From NCBI GenBank assembly GCA_004297825.1, contig SCSX01000089.1, forward strand, positions 37,559 to 101,558: 64,000 bases of DNA. The letters run 5' to 3'. Shown one piece after another: positions 16,968-26,169 of the stretch. The DNA comes from Spirochaetota bacterium. GTDB taxonomy: Bacteria > Spirochaetota > UBA4802 > UBA5368. The notes below the pieces were generated by a model. That model made no database searches. It was given only the letters and a program-made list of their open reading frames with translations, and was not told the DNA's origin. The number at the start of each line of letters is the position of its first letter. Within the stretch, counting starts at the first letter, position 1. Made by a program: the position numbers and the translations under genes.

Positions 16968-18191
16968 ATGCACAAGAAAATAGCGATACTGGTGGGAGAC
17001 GGCATGGCCGATTTCCCCATCGATTCCCTGGGCGGCAGGACCCCGCTGGGGTATGCGCGCACACCCGCAATGGATTACCTCGCCTCGCGCGGCGTGCTCG
17101 GTCTCGCCCGCACGGTCCCGGCGGGGATGGCGCCCGGCAGCGACACCGCGAACCTCTCCATATTCGGCTGCGATCCCCGCACGTACTACACCGGGCGCGC
17201 GCCGCTCGAGGCGCTCAACATGGGAATACCCATGACGCCGCGCGACGTCGCGTTCCGCTGCAACCTGGTGAATATCGGCACGGACGGGATCATGCGCGAC
17301 TTCAGCGCGGACCACGTGGAATCCGCGTACTCGGCGCTCGTGCTCGGGGAGGTTGGAAAGGAGATCGGGGGGGCCGATATACAATTTTTCCCGGGGGTCT
17401 CGTACCGCAACATCATGCTCTGGAGGAACTACCCGTTCAGGGACATCGCCTCCACCACACCGCCGCACGATATCCACGGGAAGCGTATCGACGCCCATCT
17501 CCCTCGCGGCGAGGGCGCCGATACGCTCAATGAAATAATGAACAAGGCCCGGAACATCATCGCGCGTTCAGCCCCGATCAGGGACGCACGCGCCACACTC
17601 AAGGGAGACCCCACCGATATCTGGCTCTGGGGGGCGGGCCGCAGTCCCTCCATGCCCACGCTGCGCGAGCGCTACGGGCTGGAGGGCCGCACCATCTCGG
17701 CGGTTGACCTTATACACGGAATCGGCCGCGCGCTCGGGCTAGAGCCAATGCGCGTTCAGGGCGCGACCGGCTACCTGGACACGAATTACCAGGGGAAGGT
17801 GGACGCGCTTTTCGAAACGCTCGGGTCCCACAATTTCGTGTTCCTGCATATCGAAGCCCCGGATGAATCGGGACACGAGGGAAACCTCGAGCACAAGCTC
17901 AAGGCGATAGAGGATTTCGACGCGCGGGTGGTCGCGCCCGTGATGGAGGGGCTCGCGCGTTTCCCGGACTACGCGCTGCTCGTAATGCCCGATCATCCCA
18001 CCCCGGTGTCGTTGCGCACGCATACCGCGGACCCTGTTCCCTTTTGCATATGCGGCAGGGACGGGTTCGCCGGCGGGGCATATGGCTCGCCCGCCGCGAC
18101 CGCCTTCAGCGAGGAGCGCGCGGCGGCCACGGGAATTTTCATCGAAGAAGGACACCGATTACTAGAGGTCATGCTGCATGGGCGGATTTAA
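16968..18191 (+). CDS. apgM: 2,3-bisphosphoglycerate-independent phosphoglycerate mutase, archaeal (ApgM) type
   Basis: 407 residues from MHKKIAILVGDGMADFPIDS; GGAGG lies ~15 bases upstream and longer starts do not resemble the family. It interconverts 3- and 2-phosphoglycerate in glycolysis with two metal ions. Alkaline-phosphatase-superfamily features: GDGMAD at the N-terminus, the SDTANLSIFG segment carrying the nucleophile serine, LHIEAPDESGHEG, then VMPDHPTPVSLRTHTADPVP with metal-binding histidines. It overlaps the next gene by 14 bases. Confidence 0.9.
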   Translation: MHKKIAILVGDGMADFPIDSLGGRTPLGYARTPAMDYLASRGVLGLARTVPAGMAPGSDTANLSIFGCDPRTYYTGRAPLEALNMGIPMTPRDVAFRCNLVNIGTDGIMRDFSADHVESAYSALVLGEVGKEIGGADIQFFPGVSYRNIMLWRNYPFRDIASTTPPHDIHGKRIDAHLPRGEGADTLNEIMNKARNIIARSAPIRDARATLKGDPTDIWLWGAGRSPSMPTLRERYGLEGRTISAVDLIHGIGRALGLEPMRVQGATGYLDTNYQGKVDALFETLGSHNFVFLHIEAPDESGHEGNLEHKLKAIEDFDARVVAPVMEGLARFPDYALLVMPDHPTPVSLRTHTADPVPFCICGRDGFAGGAYGSPAATAFSEERAAATGIFIEEGHRLLEVMLHGRI

Positions 18192-19689
18192 CGACGAGAG
18201 AAGGGGCGGCTTTTTATTGTATCTCAAGATAGCCGGCGGCGTACTAGGCGGACTTGCGCTCATAGTCTTCCTGGTTTCGCTCGTTATGCGAAAGGGCGAC
18301 ATCGAAAACGCCATCGACCGGTACGACGGGGGAGACTACCGCGGGGCCCTGGTGCTCCTGAACAAGCTCCAGAAAACGGCCGACTATGACGGCGGCGAGA
18401 AGATTTGCTATTACAAGGCGCGCGCCATCAACGCCCTCGCCGCGCAGCTCGAGCGCAAGTACGCCGACGAGCTGGGCGAGATCGGGACCGAGAACGAAAA
18501 CGCGCACGCGCGCGAGAAGGAAACACGGTACCTGGAAAAAAAGCTGGCATCCATAAACGAGGAAATCGAAGGCGACCTCCAGCTCATGGCCGATAAAAAA
18601 GCCGGGCGCATCGTCTCGCGGGGGCGGTTTTACGACGAGTTCATCGCGCGCTACAAGGGGAGCCGCTTCATCGAGGACCTGGATTTCGAGGAGCTCCAGA
18701 AGATCGAGCGCACCGAGCACGACAAGCTGCTGGCGGCGGTCGCGAACTTCTATGCAAAATACCCGAACACCTATTACCTTTCCCACATCGTGAAGATGAT
18801 ATTCCGCGCCCTGAACGACGGGAACGTGAGCGTGAAGGGCCGCGAGGACCTCGTGAAGGGGCTCGTGCTCGAATTCGCGCGCCGCTACCCGACGAGCGCG
18901 GAAATCCAGAAGATATATACCTGCGCCGGAAACGACGTTAACCTGCGCAACTCCCCGGCGACGAGCGGCGGCGTGGTGGGGAAGGTGAAGAAGGATGAGC
19001 TGCTCATCCAGATAGAAAAATCCATGGACACGGCGCAGGTTGGCGACGTGCGCGATCACTGGTATCGCGTCTCGAGCCTTGCCGGACTGCGCGGCTGGAT
19101 TTTTGGAAAGTTCCTGGCGCCGGTGGACGTCGCCCAGATAGAGCCCGCGGCGCGCAAGGAGACCTGGGCGATCGAGGACTACTTCAAGGACTGGGAAGAT
19201 TCCAACACGCCCAAAAACTGGATGCACGTTCCGGGCGGCGAGAAGGGAGCGCTTTCATTCGCGGTCAAGGGAGATTCGAAGATCATGAAAATCGACTGCC
19301 CGGCGGACAAACTGGCGGGCCTCTACCGCCGCTTCGACTCCGGGGGCGCTTTCACCCTGCGCGCCCGGGCGAGGCTGAAAGCGGGGGAGTCCGTCGTCGT
19401 TTTCGCATACGCGCTCAGAAACGGGAAGGCGTATTATCTGCGCCTGCGCGACGGTGAGCTCGACCTCTCGGGGAGGCGTGTGCCGGTTAAATCCTCCGAC
19501 TGGAACGAGTTCACGCTTGAGAGCGAGGACGGCCGGCACGCGAAGCTCCTCGTGAACGGCGACGTGGTCCTCAACAGGATTCCCCCCGCCGAAACGAAAC
19601 TCTTCCCGGAGCGCGGCGTGTACTGCCTCTTCGCCGCGGGGGAAAGCGACGCCGTCGCCGAAATGGAATACATCAAGGTGCGCAACTGA
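18178..19689 (+). CDS. Membrane-anchored protein with SH3 domain and C-terminal beta-sandwich-like region
   Basis: 503 residues. One N-terminal membrane segment (GGVLGGLALIVFLVSLVM) is followed by a short TPR-like part (AIDRYDGGDYRGALVLLNKL), charged helical segments (~80-230), an SH3b-type domain (NDVNLRNSPATSGGVVGKVK, then RDHWYRVSSLAGLRGWIFGK, ~258-315), and a C-terminal region resembling a LamG/3-keto-disaccharide hydrolase-like beta-sandwich (residues ~345-500). Bacterial SH3 domains usually bind cell wall peptides, so a periplasmic location near peptidoglycan is likely. Specific function unknown. It overlaps apgM by 14 bases. Confidence 0.7.
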   Translation: MGGFNDERRGGFLLYLKIAGGVLGGLALIVFLVSLVMRKGDIENAIDRYDGGDYRGALVLLNKLQKTADYDGGEKICYYKARAINALAAQLERKYADELGEIGTENENAHAREKETRYLEKKLASINEEIEGDLQLMADKKAGRIVSRGRFYDEFIARYKGSRFIEDLDFEELQKIERTEHDKLLAAVANFYAKYPNTYYLSHIVKMIFRALNDGNVSVKGREDLVKGLVLEFARRYPTSAEIQKIYTCAGNDVNLRNSPATSGGVVGKVKKDELLIQIEKSMDTAQVGDVRDHWYRVSSLAGLRGWIFGKFLAPVDVAQIEPAARKETWAIEDYFKDWEDSNTPKNWMHVPGGEKGALSFAVKGDSKIMKIDCPADKLAGLYRRFDSGGAFTLRARARLKAGESVVVFAYALRNGKAYYLRLRDGELDLSGRRVPVKSSDWNEFTLESEDGRHAKLLVNGDVVLNRIPPAETKLFPERGVYCLFAAGESDAVAEMEYIKVRN

Positions 19690-19692
19690 CGG

Positions 19693-20400
19693 CTACCACT
19701 CCTTGCGCTTGAGGTCCTTGTATTCCTCGCGCACCAGGGCGGTGATCTCGTCCAGGAAGAAGCCGATAATCTCGTCCCGCTGCACGCCGGAGCCTCTCTG
19801 GTAGTTGATTCGCTCGATCTCGATTTCGTGAGACTGGCCGAGCGCGTCGCTGGTCTGGCGGGTCTCGTCGGGGATCGCCGCCGTGAGCTCTTTCCATCCG
19901 AGAAAATTCAGGGTTCCGAAAGAAATCCTGTGGCGCGCGTCCCGGTTGTCGCGCACGATCATGGAGAGAACGCCGCCCGTGTTCATGCCGTACACCCACA
20001 CGCTGATAGAACGGCACAGGGAGGGAATCCTGAGTTTTTGCGAGGGTGCCAGCGAGAGCATGTCGCTGAGCTCTCCCCTGGATCGGACGACCAGGTATTT
20101 CACCGATCCCCGCACGGGTGCGGCAAACTGTTCCTCGATTGAAACCTCGATCTCCGCGCGCGCATTGGTTCCGGCGACCAGGTTGGCTTTTCCCCAGGGG
20201 GAATTTTCGAAGCCCTCGACCCGAATCCTATGGTAAAGAGGGCTCGTGTCACCGGTGGTGTATCTTTTTTTTCCCGGGAGCTGGGCGCGGGCGGGAGGCG
20301 GATCGATGAAGAGCAGCGCCCCGCATAGCGCCGGGCCGACCGCCCACGCCGCGCAGGCGCGGGTGAGCGCCCCGGACCGGCGAGGTTTCGCCGGGCGCAC
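19693..20400 (-). CDS. FlaA-like flagellar filament outer-layer (sheath) protein
   Basis: About 235 residues with a GTG start at 20400, giving a signal peptide (CAAWAVGPALCGALLFIDPP then ARAQ). Spirochaete FlaA proteins coat the periplasmic flagellum. The hallmark region is present: LRIPSLCRSISVWVYGMNTG, then RISFGTLNFLGWKELTAAIP, and a late FFLDEITALVREEYK. It is shorter than classical FlaA (about 320-350). The start is uncertain because no strong Shine-Dalgarno is visible. It follows the small helix-hairpin-helix gene by 8 bases and is far from flaB at 53k. Confidence 0.72.
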   Translation of the reverse strand: MRPAKPRRSGALTRACAAWAVGPALCGALLFIDPPPARAQLPGKKRYTTGDTSPLYHRIRVEGFENSPWGKANLVAGTNARAEIEVSIEEQFAAPVRGSVKYLVVRSRGELSDMLSLAPSQKLRIPSLCRSISVWVYGMNTGGVLSMIVRDNRDARHRISFGTLNFLGWKELTAAIPDETRQTSDALGQSHEIEIERINYQRGSGVQRDEIIGFFLDEITALVREEYKDLKRKEW

Positions 20401-20408
20401 GGGAAGCG

Positions 20409-20621
20409 CTACTGCTCCAGGTCGGCCAGTGCGGTGATCGCCTGCGCCCATTTCACGAATTTGAGGTTGGCGAGGTCCTTGATCGTCTTCACGCTGAAGG
20501 CGTCGGCGAGAAGCTTTGCATCGTTTTCGCTCACGCCCTGAAGCGCGTTGACGGGCGCATCGGCGAGCTGCTTGAATCCCATGCCTTCGAAACCCTTGTC
20601 GACCGCTTTGTTGATGTTCAT
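20409..20621 (-). CDS. Small helix-hairpin-helix-like protein
   Basis: 70 residues, AAGGAG eight bases before the ATG. The chain LADAPVNALQGVSENDAKLL then ADAFSVKTIKDLANLKFVKW resembles helix-hairpin-helix or SAM-like domains found at the ends of DNA-binding proteins, here alone. It is upstream of, and probably co-transcribed with, the FlaA-like gene. Function unknown. Confidence 0.65.
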   Translation of the reverse strand: MNINKAVDKGFEGMGFKQLADAPVNALQGVSENDAKLLADAFSVKTIKDLANLKFVKWAQAITALADLEQ

Positions 20622-20782
20622 TGGTTCGGCTCCTTAAATGCGTGTTTGATGGATCCCGGCGGCACAACCATGGATGGACCGCAGTTTAAAAATTGTTAAG
20701 CATTTCTTGATATTTTATTTGCCATGGTATAGCTTTTATAATAGGTAAAGGACGGGTTTGTCAAATAAAAAAGGATTCGGGA

Positions 20783-21172
20783 TTGTCTTCAATGCAGAAC
20801 AGGGCGGCGCAGCGATATAACATGGCTGAGTTTTTGAGGGATCGTGCCGACCGGGAAGAGGTGGCGATAGAGCTTTCACTCGAATCCGGGCCCGTGCGCG
20901 CGGGCGTCAAGGACCTGAGCGTCCGGGGTGTCGGGTTGACCGTCGAAAACCCGGGTGCGGACCTGGTCCGGGAACTCGAGGGCCTCACGGAATTATTCAT
21001 CAAGATCATCGCGGGCGGCACAATGCTTGTCGCCAACGCGCGCGTCGCGTGGAAGGCGCTCCTGACCGCGGGGAGCGGTGAGAGGGTGGAGATGGGCCTC
21101 GAGATCACCATGATCGCGCCCGAGGATTCCCTGGCGCTGGCGGGGATTATCGAACGGATCAGGAAAGCCTAG
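20783..21172 (+). CDS. PilZ-domain protein
   Basis: 129 residues. The segment VKDLSVRGVGLTVENPG followed by NARVAWKALLT and ERVEMGLEITMI matches the PilZ beta-barrel, a cyclic-di-GMP receptor domain. The usual RxxxR at the start is only weakly seen (RDRADREE). TTG at 20783 has AAGGA eight bases upstream; an ATG at 20792 is the alternative. An exact TATAAT (20737-20742) lies 40 bases upstream without a good -35. It is next to genes for envelope transport and upstream of an EAL phosphodiesterase. Confidence 0.72.
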   Translation: MSSMQNRAAQRYNMAEFLRDRADREEVAIELSLESGPVRAGVKDLSVRGVGLTVENPGADLVRELEGLTELFIKIIAGGTMLVANARVAWKALLTAGSGERVEMGLEITMIAPEDSLALAGIIERIRKA

Positions 21173-21193
21173 GGAGCGGACGGGGAGCGCGCA

Positions 21194-22867
21194 ATGGGAT
21201 ACGCAATCATACGAAAGGGGATACTCTCCCCCGCGCGCGCGTGGTGTGCGGTAATGCTCACGTGCGTGTTCGCCATTTTAGTTCCCGACCGGGCCCTGGC
21301 CGGGAACGCACGCTCCCAGGATTGGTTCTGGATGATTTACGAAACGGATAACCTGGACCACTACCGCACCACGGTGGTCCGCCCCTTCTACATGAAAAAC
21401 CACTATGCCGGCGGGAAGACGTTCGACGCTTCGCTTATGCCTTTAGGGTTCTGGCGTTATGCGAAAGATGGAAGCTCTGACCTGAAATCCCTGTTCGGCC
21501 TGGTCGAATCGGTCGATTATACCCATACAGACGGAATCGAGGACTACGATCTCGGGATATTCCCCCTGCTGTTTTACGGCGACTCGGCCGTGGAACGGGA
21601 CCGTTACCTCATGGTGCTTCCCGTGGGCGGAACGGTGAAGGGCAAGCTCGCACAGGACCGCATATCGGCGTACGCTTTCCCGGGCTTCATGCTGTTCTTT
21701 ATCTACCCCCCCGCCACCCTCTGGTCGGCCGCCCTCCTCACGGTGGCCTCCCTTATCCCGGCGTATGCGGATTATGAAACGCGGGATTTCCACGCCAGGG
21801 CGATATTCTGGCCGCTTATACAATGGGGATCGGGTCCCGGGCGCGATGAATTCAGGATTCTCCCTCTCTATGCGCATAACTACAAGAAGGGCGTCTATGA
21901 TAACTATTCATATCTATTCATTTTTAACGAGCAAAACGTCCGCGTGGGGAACGATACGCAGCGAACCCTGTTCGCCATGCCGTTTTACGGAAGGCGCTGG
22001 AACGATTCGGGCGAGGGCGAAGGCTCCACGCTTCTCTGGCCGCTCTTCTCCTGGGGGTTCAACCGCAAATCAGGGGACTTCGAGCTTAATTTCCCGTGGC
22101 CGCTGGTCATGATCCAGGATTCCACGAATCCGAGCATCTACAAGAGGATATTCTTCCCGTTCTACGGGAAATACCTTTACGGGTCCAAGGAGACCTTTTT
22201 CGTATCGCCGTTGTATTTCACGCTCAAACACACCACCGAAAGCTTCAGCTCCGAGTATTATATCAACGCCCTCGTTGTCTGGTATTTTAAGAGGGATTAC
22301 CCGAAGTCGCCGGACAAGCACCACGGCTCCGCGTGGCGGTATTTCAAGGTGTGGCCGCTCTTCCACTACGAGTACGACAGCGCCGGAAATTCGTGTTTCA
22401 ATATGCTTTCGCTGCTGCCCTTCCGTGATCCCGACGGGTACGAGCTCATGTACCAGCCGTTCTGGACCCTGTTCGAATACCGGAAGCTTACCTCGGGAGA
22501 GAAACGCCTTGGGCTCCTGCTAAGGACGTATTACCAGCGGTGGGGCGAGGATTTCATGCATATTAAGGTACCGATCCTTTTTACGTTCCGCACGGAGGGT
22601 GACGTCGTAACCCAGTTCTCAGTGCTCGCCTCGATGTTCGGATACGAGCGGGACCGGAAGGGCACGTCGATCAACCTGTTCTGGATTCCCGTCCGCATAA
22701 ACCAGGACGGCGTGGCGCTCCGGGACGAAACGCGGGACACGGATGAAACGGACGACCTGCTGATCGCGCGCATCGACGGCCGGAATCACGCGTACACCGG
22801 CGATTTCGCCCGCCCCGCCATGCTCACCACGGACGATCGTATACATTACTCCGCGAGGCTTTTTTGA
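21194..22867 (+). CDS. Exported protein with many repeated aromatic/proline strands, predicted barrel-like
   Basis: 557 residues with a signal peptide (WCAVMLTCVFAILVPDRALA). No named family recognised. The mature part repeats short segments ending in a hydrophobic-Pro-Phe/Leu core: FPLLFYGD, FWPLIQWG, ILPLYAHNY, AMPFYGRRW, LLWPLFSWG, FFPFYGKYL, VSPLYFTLK, VWPLFHYEY and LLPFRDPDG. These are spaced like strands of a beta structure. It lies 22 bases upstream of mlaE-mlaF, which suggests an outer-membrane or envelope lipid role. Barrel topology and link to lipid transport are inferences. Confidence 0.65.
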   Translation: MGYAIIRKGILSPARAWCAVMLTCVFAILVPDRALAGNARSQDWFWMIYETDNLDHYRTTVVRPFYMKNHYAGGKTFDASLMPLGFWRYAKDGSSDLKSLFGLVESVDYTHTDGIEDYDLGIFPLLFYGDSAVERDRYLMVLPVGGTVKGKLAQDRISAYAFPGFMLFFIYPPATLWSAALLTVASLIPAYADYETRDFHARAIFWPLIQWGSGPGRDEFRILPLYAHNYKKGVYDNYSYLFIFNEQNVRVGNDTQRTLFAMPFYGRRWNDSGEGEGSTLLWPLFSWGFNRKSGDFELNFPWPLVMIQDSTNPSIYKRIFFPFYGKYLYGSKETFFVSPLYFTLKHTTESFSSEYYINALVVWYFKRDYPKSPDKHHGSAWRYFKVWPLFHYEYDSAGNSCFNMLSLLPFRDPDGYELMYQPFWTLFEYRKLTSGEKRLGLLLRTYYQRWGEDFMHIKVPILFTFRTEGDVVTQFSVLASMFGYERDRKGTSINLFWIPVRINQDGVALRDETRDTDETDDLLIARIDGRNHAYTGDFARPAMLTTDDRIHYSARLF

Positions 22868-22889
22868 GCTCAGGGCGGATCGAGGCGAA

Positions 22890-23702
22890 ATGAACATACT
22901 GCGCAGGGCGACATTAAGATTAATCGGGGTCTTCGGGTTCATGGGTGCCCGGGTAATCGAATTCTTCGAACAGACCGGGTTTACCGTGCTCCTGCTTTTC
23001 GACGTGACCTATCACCTGAAAGATTTGCTCGAAAAGCGCCGGGAGATCGTGAAGCAGATGTATATCGCCGGCATAAAGACTTTTTTCGTATGCTCCCTCG
23101 TGGGCGTATTCACCGGCATGACGCTCGCCCTGCAGACGGGCATCGAGCTCAAGGCGTTCGGGCAGCAGTCCATGATCGGGCGGCTCATTATCGCGACCAT
23201 GACGCGCGAGATGGGGCCGTTCATGTCGGCGATTATACTCACGGCGTCCGTGGGGTCGGCCATGGCGGCGGAGCTCGGCACCATGAAGGTGTACGACGAG
23301 ATCGACGCGCTTGAGATGATGTCGATAAGCCCCGTGCGCCTGCTCGTCATGCCCAGGGTCGTGTCGCTTGCCGCGATGCTCCCTATCGTATCCGTCTACA
23401 TGACGGTGCTCGCCTGCATCGGCGGCGCGTTGGTCGCGAGCACCGTGCTCCAGATTTCGCCCAACGTCTATTTCAAGCACCTTTTCAAGGGGATCCACTT
23501 CAAGGCGATGTACGTGGGACTCCTCAAGGCGCACATATTCGGACTCCTCATCGCGCTCATCAGTTGCGCGTACGGGCTCAGGGCCACCTCGGGCGTGATC
23601 GGGGTAGGGAACGCGACGCGGCAGTCGGTGGTCGCCTCGTTCCTCATGGTCATCATTGTGGGCTATATCATCACCGCGATTTTCTATGGGGGCGGATCGT
23701 GA
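22890..23702 (+). CDS. mlaE: MlaE-family ABC transporter permease
   Basis: 270 residues, about five membrane helices. Family segments: FTGMTLALQTGIELKAFGQQ, then MTREMGPFMSAIILTASVGS, then AMAAELGTMKVYDEIDALEM. MlaE is the inner-membrane subunit of the phospholipid trafficking complex MlaFEDB. The stop overlaps the GTG of mlaF. No MCE-domain protein (MlaD) is encoded in this operon within the window, although MlaFE normally needs one. Confidence 0.92.
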   Translation: MNILRRATLRLIGVFGFMGARVIEFFEQTGFTVLLLFDVTYHLKDLLEKRREIVKQMYIAGIKTFFVCSLVGVFTGMTLALQTGIELKAFGQQSMIGRLIIATMTREMGPFMSAIILTASVGSAMAAELGTMKVYDEIDALEMMSISPVRLLVMPRVVSLAAMLPIVSVYMTVLACIGGALVASTVLQISPNVYFKHLFKGIHFKAMYVGLLKAHIFGLLIALISCAYGLRATSGVIGVGNATRQSVVASFLMVIIVGYIITAIFYGGGS

Positions 23703-24445
23703 TCGAGCTTAAAAAAATACATAAATCATTCGGTCCCAAGATGGTCCTGAACGGGATCGATTTCACCATAGGCAAGGGTGAGACCTTCGTCATCATAGGC
23801 CAGTCGGGTATCGGGAAGACCGTGGCGCTGCGCCACATCGCGGGCCTTCTCGAGCCGGACGCGGGCGACGTGCTCATCGACAATGTGAAAATGAACGGCG
23901 CGCCGATCGAGATCAGGAAAAAGCTCCGGGAGCGCATGGGGGTCCTCTTCCAGTCGGGGGCGCTCCTGAACTGGCTCACGGTGAAAGAGAACATCGCGCT
24001 CCCCCTCACCGAGCTCAAGCGCTTTCCCCCGGACGAGATCGAGCGAATTGTGAATGAAAAGATACATCTCCTGCAACTGGATGACGCGGTCAACAAACTG
24101 CCCGGCGATATTTCGGGCGGGATGAAGAAGCGCGTCGCCCTCGCGCGCGTTCTTGTGACGAACCCGGATATCATACTCTACGACGAGCCCACCTCGGGAC
24201 TCGATCCCGTCATGTCGAGCATTATAAGCGACCTCATCCGGCAGATGCAGGCGGAGTTCGGGGTGACCTCGCTCGTGGTGACGCACGACATGAACAGCGC
24301 CTTCCACGTGGGGGACAGGATCGGCATGCTTTTTGGCGGCGACCTCGTGCAGGTGGGAACCGCGGACGAAATCAAGAACACGAAAAATCCCTTCGTCCGG
24401 CAATTCATTAACGGTTCGCTCGAAGGTCCCATCCAGGCCGAGTGA
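23699..24445 (+). CDS. mlaF: MlaF-family ABC transporter ATPase
   Basis: 248 residues from a GTG that overlaps the mlaE TGA (GTGA). Walker A GQSGIGKT near residue 36, Q-loop LFQSGALLNWLTV, signature SGGMKKRVALAR and Walker B IILYDEPTSGLD are all intact. It energises MlaE. The coupled start confirms the operon with mlaE. Confidence 0.93.
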   Translation: MIELKKIHKSFGPKMVLNGIDFTIGKGETFVIIGQSGIGKTVALRHIAGLLEPDAGDVLIDNVKMNGAPIEIRKKLRERMGVLFQSGALLNWLTVKENIALPLTELKRFPPDEIERIVNEKIHLLQLDDAVNKLPGDISGGMKKRVALARVLVTNPDIILYDEPTSGLDPVMSSIISDLIRQMQAEFGVTSLVVTHDMNSAFHVGDRIGMLFGGDLVQVGTADEIKNTKNPFVRQFINGSLEGPIQAE

Positions 24446-24533
24446 GCGGCGCGATCATGACGATCGGAAAAAAATCCTTTCCGTCCGGGCGGGGCGCGGA
24501 TATACTCGCGGCACGATCGGCCCCGAGGTGGAG

Positions 24534-25919
24534 ATGAACCCGAAAGAGATCACCCTTGCACTCATCGACTTGACGTCCGGGAAGGGGGGCAGGCTCCGCG
24601 GCGTGCTGGCGGGATCGGGCTACGGCGTACGCGAGGAAAGCGTAGAGAGCGCCGGGGAGCGTGTGAAGACAGGGGGAATAGACGCGCTCATCGTGAGATC
24701 CGACGCGAAGGATTCCCTCGCGCAGCAGGTCAAAAGCCTCGGGGAGGCGATGGCGGGCGCCGATATACCCCTCATCGTCATGATGCCCCGTTTCACCCTG
24801 GAGCTCGCCCTCTACGAGGTTTCGCGCAACCTGCATCATATCACCACCCCCTGCCGGGCGGAACACCTGCTCGACCGCATCCGCGGCATTCTCGAAGGAC
24901 GAACGCAATCGCGCGCGCGGTCCGATACGCATGAGACCCCGGTCGAGGTGCAGTACAGGGGCGCGCGTTACGTCACGCCGGGGAACGCACGGGCGCTTCT
25001 TGGCGGGCTGTTAAGGAACGCGGACGATTCCATCCACAACAGCGCCGTGCTCAGGGAGATGCTCTCCACATATTCGAAAATCGACGCCGATTCAATGCTC
25101 GTGCCCGAGCTGGACTGGAAGGTGGCGCTTACCCCCGAGGAGAACGCGCTCTGCGAGGACATGCTCGCCTCGATCGGGCAGGGCCGTTTCGAGCTTTACT
25201 ATCAGCCGATAATACATCTCGCCTCGGGCCGGATTTCCGGTTTCGAGGCGCTCATACGCTGGAATCACCCGGTGAAGGGATTTCTCCCGCCCGGGGATTT
25301 TATCGGACTCGCGGAACGAACCGATATCGTCATTCCCCTGGGTTACTGGATCATGGGGGAGGCGAGCCGGCAGCTTGCGGAGCTTCATGCGCTATTTCCC
25401 TCGGACCCGCCGCTTTACGTGAGCGTGAACGTATCGGCGCGACAGTTCATACGGGAAGACCTCTGCGAGAGGATCGAGAAGACGGTCGACGCGAACGGCC
25501 TGCCCCACGAGAGCCTACGCCTCGAGCTGACCGAAAGCGCTTTCATGGAGAACAAGGACTCGGCCAACCTCATGCTCCTCACGCTCAAGTCAAAGAACTT
25601 CCTCTTGTACATGGACGATTTCGGGACGGGGTATTCTTCGCTTAGCTATCTCATGCATTTCCCCGTCGACGTGCTCAAGATCGACCAGTCCTTCGTCAAG
25701 TGGATGCACGTGGACGAGGAGAGCGAGGAAATCGTACGGTCGGTCGTCGCGCTCGCGCACAACCTCAAGCGCAGGGTCGTCGCGGAGGGCGTCGATAACG
25801 AGGGCCATATCGAGCTCCTGCGTTCGCTCTCCTGCGACTATGGCCAGGGATACTTTTTCTCGAAACCGCTCGCCTTCTCCACGCTCAAGGAATTGCTGAC
25901 AAAAAATCCTTCGTGGTAG
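24534..25919 (+). CDS. EAL-domain cyclic-di-GMP phosphodiesterase
   Basis: 461 residues. Residues ~1-125 look like a divergent receiver-type domain (IDALIVRSDAKDS, then ADIPLIVMMPRFTLEL) without the usual acidic pocket. The EAL domain (~200-460) keeps its catalytic motifs: EALIRWNHP near residue 237, LELTESAF, DDFGTGYSSLSYL near 360, LKIDQSFVK, VVAEGVD and QGYFFSKPL. It should hydrolyse cyclic-di-GMP. No GGDEF domain is attached. It begins ~88 bases after mlaF, with GAGGTGGAG before the ATG. Confidence 0.9.
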   Translation: MNPKEITLALIDLTSGKGGRLRGVLAGSGYGVREESVESAGERVKTGGIDALIVRSDAKDSLAQQVKSLGEAMAGADIPLIVMMPRFTLELALYEVSRNLHHITTPCRAEHLLDRIRGILEGRTQSRARSDTHETPVEVQYRGARYVTPGNARALLGGLLRNADDSIHNSAVLREMLSTYSKIDADSMLVPELDWKVALTPEENALCEDMLASIGQGRFELYYQPIIHLASGRISGFEALIRWNHPVKGFLPPGDFIGLAERTDIVIPLGYWIMGEASRQLAELHALFPSDPPLYVSVNVSARQFIREDLCERIEKTVDANGLPHESLRLELTESAFMENKDSANLMLLTLKSKNFLLYMDDFGTGYSSLSYLMHFPVDVLKIDQSFVKWMHVDEESEEIVRSVVALAHNLKRRVVAEGVDNEGHIELLRSLSCDYGQGYFFSKPLAFSTLKELLTKNPSW

Positions 25920-26035
25920 TACGCCTCAATTGTGATTGACAGCTTCCCCATGCGGCGGGAATGATGTTCCCCTTTGCGGGCCGGGTTGCGCGTCCCGTGA
26001 AGGCGCGCATTTCGCGCGGCGAGCGTATGATTAAA

Positions 26036-26144
26036 AGACTTGTTGTATAACTCAATTTTTTACAGGGATTAAGGGGCGAAGCCCCTTAAAGGCCCCCCGC
26101 AGGGGTTCCCTGCGGGCGCGAGACGGCAGTTTCGCAACAAGTCT
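26036..26144. repeat. 109-bp MITE-like element with terminal inverted repeats
   Basis: The ends are AGACTTGTTG (26036-26045) and its exact complement CAACAAGTCT (26135-26144). Counting three mismatched positions, the inverted ends extend to 17 bases (14 match). Inside are two strong hairpins, AAGGGG-CGAA-GCCCCTT (~26071-26087) and CCCGCAGGG-GTT-CCCTGCGGG (~26097-26116). There is no reading frame. It ends 25 bases before folD, so hairpins would lie in the folD leader. Only one copy is in the window; the repeat nature is inferred from structure. Confidence 0.5.
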
Positions 26145-26169
26145 AAAGAAAATCGGAGATCGGAAAAAG

